From: Diaporthe sp. PMI_573
Lineage: Eukaryota > Ascomycota > Sordariomycetes > Diaporthales > Diaporthaceae
Length of the DNA stretch: 64,000 nucleotides
Assembly: GCA_021399435.1 (NCBI GenBank)
Contig: JAJTUP010000010.1
Coordinates: forward strand, 310,001 to 374,000
Reading direction: 5' to 3'
The position numbers were made by a program, and so were the translations under genes. Below the pieces are notes generated by a model, which was not told where the DNA came from, made no database searches, and worked only from the letters and a program-made list of their open reading frames with translations. The number at the start of each line of letters is the position of its first letter. Position 1 is the stretch's first letter. Below, piece after piece: positions 58,245 to 64,000 of the stretch.

Positions 58245-59194
58245 GAAAAGATCCTGGATATGAGAAGAGTGGATAGATGCGCAACACGAGTCTAGATTTA
58301 GTCGTGAAGTAGACCTTGGGGGGCAGAAGGGCGTGAAGCTGCCATCGTGAGACCGCGAATATTCAGTGTTTGCACTTGGTGTGATGTCAAGAGTGGCTGA
58401 GCAGCTGACGTAATGTTGCACAGAGAAGGGACGAATGGGATCAATAGAATCATTTGCTCGGCCCGGACGTTTTTGATGGGTTTAGAAAGCTCGATTTATA
58501 TTCATTACTTTGATCCTATGAATACGCTGCAACCGTGGCCTTGCTCGTCCACTGTAGAGGAGGGAGCGGGCTGATCTCACTATCTAGGTACTATCTCCGC
58601 CCAGACATACCATCATCCAGCCAGCGGTGTTAAGTTCAGGGTTACATGGTCTTGGCAAATTTGACCAAAGTTGGTAGGGTTCAGGGAGGTAGCAACCTTC
58701 AACATTGAACATTCCAGATCCTATCCCGTGAGGTACATGGGTTTGACAGTAGCACCTCTTGGAGAGATTGAGACAATTTGCGGCTACGATGGTCACATAT
58801 AGGGGCAAGTAGATGTGTCAAGTTCTTGATTCTTCGTCACAGACGGCTCCGATTCTCCCCGAAGTCTGGTTCTATGATGTTCACTTGAAATAATTACCAG
58901 AAGGAAGACTAAAACGTATTGTCAGTCACAAGGGGCAAGTGTCCTGGACTACTGGGGACCTCGGGATATTTCCATTCTCGCAATGGCAGCTTCCACCGAC
59001 TATGTACCAGCTGCTGGGTCTTCTCAATGCACCTTCCTCGATGTGTGAACTGAGTTTCCTCAATCTGAACGAAAGTCAGCATCGCATTCTTCGTCCCAGG
59101 TTATGTTGCGTGTCCTTGGGCTTTGCCTGTCCACTTGTTTCCTTCCTTCGGCTCCAAACCAAATTACTTCTCGAAATCTCCAGCAGGGTACATC
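58245..59194. other. Intergenic between divergent genes
   Basis: No gene is recognised. It contains promoters of the GH128 gene and of the secreted-protein relic at 59195. Confidence 0.5.
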
Positions 59195-59949
59195 ATGAGG
59201 ACCTCCATCAGTTGGCATGCGGCAATTGCAAACCTTCTCCAAGAAGCTGTGAGACCTTACTTTCTGTTGACTTACCCCAGTTATCATGAATGCTGCTCCT
59301 GACTCCTTGACTATAGGCTCAGGGTCACACCCGGCCTGCTACTCCTCTGCCTGGATACGGTATTGATAACATACAGTGGAGCTTCAAGCATCCGATCGGT
59401 GATCCGGTATTCATCAACGGGACTGTCCAAGACGTCGCGAACCAGCTTGAAGATACCGAAATCATGCAGCCTGATTCGCATAGCCAATACCTGCGGTCAC
59501 TGATGCATGACCAGAAACACAGCGACGCCAAAGATACTATGTCCGTCAAGTTCTGCGGCTCCTTCCCCATGGCCAACAGTCATCACACTTCTGCCCAGAT
59601 TTCTGCCATCGTGACCGCATCAGGGCCTGCAGTCATCGGCCCGGGTCCAGGCAACTGTGCTCAAGTCAGCTGCGCCCAGAGTTCTGGAATATGGTGGTGT
59701 GCAACGATGTAGGTACTCTATAAGTATTCAAATCAGTACGCGTTATACCTCTTTGCTGATATTCTCAAGCGCAATACCACGATCGTGCTTCCTCAAGGAA
59801 CGGAGGAACTTGGCGACGCAGTGGATGCAATCATCGATGAGTGCTGCGTGACAACTCAGTGTCGAGTGTCTCCCAACTTCCCAATTTCTGGACAGGCCTT
59901 CTCGAACAAAGGATGGAACGTGATCGTGAGAGCGGACGACTGTGAATAA
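59195..59949 (+). pseudogene. Secreted cysteine-containing protein, paralogue of the 37437 gene, frameshifted
   Basis: Exon 1 (59195-59248, signal-like MRTSISWHAAIANLLQEA) splices in phase to exon 2 at 59317. Exon 2 carries NGTVQDVANQLED (compare NGTVQEVYQQLHEA in the other copy), GPGNCAQVSCAQSSGIWWC and a donor GTAGGT at 59709. The last exon (59770-59949) encodes NTTIVLPQGTEEL, DAIIDECC and GWNVIVRADDCE. The two frames fit only if two bases are removed from TGGTGGTGTGC around 59692-59702, where the family has IWWCND encoded by TGGTGGTGC. As written the frame reads IWWCATM then TAG. A 2-bp (TG) insertion is the simplest explanation. Sequencing error or an unseen splice choice cannot be excluded. 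Confidence 0.65.
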
Positions 59950-61632
59950 ACGACCATCGGAAGGCCATAGAGATACAACACTGCTCTAGAAGATTGAGTA
60001 ACGTTATCGGGCCATTATCTGCTCAGTAAATCCGTTTCACACCGTGGGCAGACTCGGTTCAGCCAAATAGACCCAGCTACGATGAATCCATGAACCATTC
60101 TGGTCCCACGAGCAAATTGAAATATTCCGATGCATTTTACTTCGTCCGAACTGGGTTCGGTCGGGTGATCTCATACCTTCTGCCATTCATCAGATGCGCC
60201 TCGTTATCAGTAGACTAAGCAAATCACCCAAAAATAGAAGAAGTGATAATGGAATTTGATCCATTTTCTGGGATTGAACTACCGGGTTCATATTCCCGGA
60301 GATATGCCGGTAGATACTTGTGGAGCCTGGATCTCGATCGGATTGTGGACATGCAGTAGATAGCTCATAAACAGAATCCCTGGCTGAACCTTTTGTGAGA
60401 CTCTGTTTTTTATTGTACAAAATGGATCGCTGTGGCAAATTGATGACTCAGTATGCGAGTAATGCACACTAGAGAATCCTATTCATTTTACTTCTCAGAA
60501 GCGTGACGCCATCCAATGATCGGCCCTCGGCCGAAGTTCCGGATGAGGAGACGAGGGCGATACACCTGAGTTGTCAGTGATGGGTTGAAGTGGAAATGTC
60601 ACCGCATTGCTAGCAGAAAATGTAGCTGGCATTTATCAGCAAAGCCCGGGCCTTAACGGCCAAGTATGGTGAGATTCGTGTGAATTTCAACCGAATGATG
60701 GGTGTTTTGGCTGCCACTTTCCCCAAGAATGCGTAATCAAGTCGTGAAGCCAAGCCTTCGACGTCGGTCATGTGTTTCCTCCGAAATTCCGTTAACCAAA
60801 CTCGCCGGATCACTGCCAAGTCGCGCGCGCTTTGAACATAGAGACGGAAGAAGCCGTGTGGGCAAAGTCATTCGGGTTTCTCAATGCTGGGCTTGACGCC
60901 CAACAAAGAAACCGAAGGGCCCGGAGCCGCGGTATTCACTGTGCTGTCGGCTGGGCGGCGGCTCTTGCAACATGGTCCGGGGCGCGACGCAGACCCCTCT
61001 CGCCCGGTACTGGACGAGATCCCCGGGAGAGTTCATGTGCGCTATGTTAACCTGCCATCCCGTTGCACTCACAGCGGGGCTCGGGTAGGCTTCGTATCCA
61101 TACTGTGTACTACGCGACTCAGGTACCAAACACAGTGGAATTGGAATTTCTGCCATTTGAACGCGACCAAAGGCTTCAGCAAATGCTGGCCATAGTTAAA
61201 GCATCGATCAAATGGATTGCTTTGGCGTTAGTGTTACACAGCTTTCGAATTTCAGGGGAAAGATCTTTTAAGTTTGAAAAAAAGAAACACCATGGTGATC
61301 TGCTGCGCAAACAAACAGGTCCTACGACACACAAGCAAGCAGCGTCTCATCGACATACGCCTCCTATGGAACTCCAGGTTTTCAATGAAACACCGGCCCC
61401 TGCACGCCCAATGGGCCCTGTCAGACAAGCTTAAGCGGTGATTAGCAGACGGGCCCACCGGATGAACGAGGGGGTTCTGCAAGATTGGCCTGGAGCGGTC
61501 TTAAGAACTCCTCTTTCCTCAGCCGTTGCGGAACATTGATTGACTGTAATTTTACCCGAGCTTCCTGTCACTTTCTTGTGCGCGCAACGGTCCCGGTCAA
61601 AATGATATGCGACAAGCGAAAAATCACCCAAG
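59950..61632. other. Intergenic region without recognised genes
   Basis: About 1.7 kb with only short frames. I see no domain, tRNA or terminal repeat. The right end is the promoter of the Pth11-like gene. Confidence 0.45.
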
Positions 61633-62988
61633 ATGCTTCTTGAAACGAAGTCTCTTTACCTCTCACCCACCGACCTCGCGCTTGGAACTCTAGCCCTATC
61701 GATAGTGCTATCTATCCTTACGTTTGTCGCCGTTTCGCTGCGATGCTGGCTTCGCCTGCGGGAGAAGCTCTTCGGGGCGGATGATGCCGTCATGCTCGTG
61801 GGCATGATCACCTTTCAGGTCACCTGTGTCGTCACCGGATATAGCTGCTTCATTGGCATTGGAACCCATGATGCATTGATAAATTTGGTGCAGTACTCCG
61901 AAGGCCATAAGGTACGCGCAATATTTGATACATTGTTGAACTCAAGTCCGTTTTTTTCCTGCATGCCCCGAATAACACTTTACAGTACTTGCTTATCTGG
62001 GAGTGTCTTTACTTCACATCCGCAATGTTCGTCAAATGCGCGATCTCTTTGACCATGCTGCGTGTTACGGCCGAGAAAGGCCATAAGATCGCGCTCTGGG
62101 TTGTCATTGCCATTGTGATCATGACCGGACTAACGGGGGTAATCGGGGGACTGACGGTGTGCCACCCTATCGAAAAGAACTGGGACCTGACCGCAACACC
62201 TGAGGACTGTGCGTACGAAGCCGTGCTGATTATTGGGTTTGTGGTCACCGCAACGTCCATTCTCACGGACTTTGCCTGTGCTGGCTTACCAATCTTGGTT
62301 CTGTGGAATATGCAAATGGACAGGAGGACGAAGGTGATGACCTGGGTCATGTTGGCCCTTGGTGCCAGGTGCGTTGGACTTCGGGAAGGATTTGACTCAC
62401 AATCTGATGGTCTTCACAGTGCTTCTTTGTCAACGATTGTCCGGATCCCCTTCCTCAAGTACTGGACCATTGATGCCGATCAACTATGTAAGTTTCTTTC
62501 CTTTCCAAATACAAATCTATGTTACAACATTGATCATGTGACGGATACTGATTGAACCTCGCTATGCAGATAACATCTCTCATGTAATAATCTGGTCGAT
62601 GTTCGAATGTGGAATTGGAATAATCGCAGGCAGTATGTCCATGCTGCGGCGGTTGGTTATTCGGTGGCTACCTCAACGGACCCCTGATCGAGAAGAAATG
62701 TCTACTCCACTGCCACCGGCACGCTCGTTAATCACAATTGGTGTGTTCGCCTCTGGGCAGCAAATAAAGACGACCACAACTCGCCAGTTCAAGCCGGTAG
62801 ACATAGGTGCCATGGTAGATGTCAATCGTGTGGATACATATGAGGAGCTCAGCGGCTCATCGACCGGGAAGACTTCAGTCTCGGCAGCTCGAAGTGTTCA
62901 CGACGGCGTGGAGTTGACGGATCTCGGCCACAAACGGCGCCAGGGGAGTGATGCCACGGACAAGAGGCCCCTTCGAGAAACGTTTTGA
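61633..62988 (+). CDS. Pth11/rhodopsin-like seven-helix integral membrane protein
   Basis: Exons 61633-61911, 61986-62368, 62420-62487 and 62570-62988 give 382 residues. Seven hydrophobic helices can be traced, starting with LALGTLALSIVLSILTFVAV and followed by the conserved loop RCWLRLREKLFGADDAVML. Later come ECLYFTSAMFVKCAISLTML, the paired-cysteine loop CHPIEKNWDLT...DC and VRIPFLKYW. This is the fungal rhodopsin-domain family that includes PTH11-related receptors. There is no N-terminal CFEM domain. The C-terminal tail of about 110 residues is hydrophilic and Ser/Thr-rich, as expected for a cytoplasmic signalling tail. The ligand is unknown. All four junctions keep phase. Confidence 0.9.
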
Positions 62989-63795
62989 CCGTTTGACGAA
63001 GTCCTTTGCTGGGTTGAAGAGCACATTTACCTCAAGCGCAGGGCTTTGCCAGTCCTTAGGTAGTCTTGCAACCGAGTCAGTGGGCCTATGTATTGAATTG
63101 GCAATCAGAATCATGTTCTATCGCTTCACCAAGCCGACCTAGCTGCATCGGAAACGCTCTTCGTCGATGTTCTGCATTAGTTGTATCAATGCTCCCGTCT
63201 AGGCTAAGTCAGGCAGATTAGTCCCTTCTGTGATTTGCTGCTCTGATTCCGGCCTGTCTGACTGCGGGCCGGCGCCAGGAACCGGTCGTCGCTAGTCACG
63301 GTCGACATCAACAGCTGGTGTGCACAGACAGCCCCCAAGGCCAGTTCGAAAAGACATTCTTTGTTACCCCTTTTCAAGTGGCCTAACCCACGGGCCTTCT
63401 CAGATGGCATAGCGGTCAACTATGCCACCTGCCACGTGCACAATACGGGCCGGCTGGTCGAGGACCAGACCTTTTTCATACAACTATACCAGGAGGGGAT
63501 GTAGGGTCTGGTTGGTGCCGAGGACGAATGCATGCCTTTGTCAAAGATACAGCTATTTCTGAGGACTGACCGTAGCTCCTCATCGCAGCTCAGGCCGAAC
63601 TGATTGCCCAAGTTGCCTTAGCTGAACATTCTACCCTCTAGGGTCACACAATGCTCTGAATGCTCAGCTGCCGCCGGTCCAAGTTCATAATCTAGGCACC
63701 GCGCATTGCGATTGTACATGCCCTCGCGCCAATTCGGCGGTGGTTTCTCAACAACTTGAATCAGTCTCCAGGCTCCCAATCAGCCCAAAAGCACA
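62989..63795. other. Intergenic region
   Basis: No gene is recognised. The last part precedes the ATG of the gene that leaves the window on the right. Confidence 0.45.
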
Positions 63796-64000
63796 ATGGC
63801 GGCAACAACACCTTCCCCGCGCCAAAACTCCCCAGATCTACTGGGGATCGCCGTGTCCAAGTCGGACAGCTCTGACGACAGCGTCTCGACTCCTTGCCTT
63901 GGGGAGGCGGGGCGACATCTGTACGGTACTCTATTCAGGCGAGACTCCTCACAGACCACTCTGCCCTTCCCGGAGTTCAAAATGGAGAACGAGTCATCTG
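63796..64000 (+). CDS. Start of an unknown gene running off the right edge
   Basis: From ATG 63796 (context GCACAATGG) the frame is open to the window end, 68 codons. The N-terminus is Ser/Thr/Pro/Asp-rich (SKSDSSDDSVSTP, RRDSSQTTLPFPEF), a composition common in intrinsically disordered starts of fungal regulatory proteins or transporters. No domain is visible yet. The minus-strand frame over the same bases is a shadow. Confidence 0.45.
   Translation, partial: MAATTPSPRQNSPDLLGIAVSKSDSSDDSVSTPCLGEAGRHLYGTLFRRDSSQTTLPFPEFKMENESS

Overview
The window looks like a chromosome segment from a filamentous ascomycete (Pezizomycotina). Nearly every gene is split by short introns (about 40-160 nt) with GT..AG ends. 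The families present are typical of plant-associated or saprotrophic moulds: secreted subtilase, class 3 lipase, pectin lyase, GH78 rhamnosidase, GH128 glucanase, BBE-type FAD oxidoreductase, P450, monocarboxylate-type MFS carrier, Zn2Cys6 regulator and a Pth11/rhodopsin-like membrane protein. A nuclear tRNA-Tyr with a 13-nt intron fits a fungal nucleus. I joined exons by hand; models were accepted when donor, acceptor and phase all closed to a whole number of codons. I do not name a species.

Layout. 1-10 kb: C-terminal piece of an F-box/LRR-like protein, a complete subtilase (-), an eroded F-box-like gene (-), and a secreted lipase (+). 11-17 kb: tRNA-Tyr (-), mitochondrial-type Fe-S L-serine dehydratase (+), and an orphan DnaJ-type cysteine-rich protein (+) with a possible broken duplicate just upstream. 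17-25 kb: a secreted FAD oxidoreductase (-), about 2.8 kb with no recognisable gene, and two related genes of unknown function (-). 25-37 kb: GH78 rhamnosidase and Zn2Cys6 factor (-), a pectin lyase (+) bracketed by two inverted copies of a small TIR element with a Pogo-like transposase remnant, a small secreted cysteine-containing protein and a methyltransferase (+).

37.4-43.4 kb: a cysteine-containing secreted protein gene is split by a 5,077-bp Ty1/copia element. The element has two identical 153-bp LTRs, a perfect 5-bp target duplication, a half-tRNA type primer binding site and a polypurine tract. Its gag is shortened and pol is broken, so the copy probably moved in trans. A paralogue of the broken host gene at 59.2-59.9 kb appears to be disabled separately by a 2-bp insertion. 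Both copies of this secreted family in the window are therefore probably lost; this is the most interesting signal here.

43.5-64 kb: Sulfotransfer_4-type protein (-), two small doubtful genes, an F-box protein (+), a nine-exon coiled-coil/glycine-repeat protein (+), a convergent P450 (+) / MFS (-) pair, GH128 (-), the broken paralogue, a Pth11-like membrane protein (+), and the start of a gene running off the right edge.

Several genes fit plant cell wall or host contact: pectin lyase, rhamnosidase, lipase, subtilase, small secreted proteins and the Pth11-like protein. They do not form an obvious single cluster. The P450/MFS pair is the only arrangement suggestive of a small-molecule pathway.
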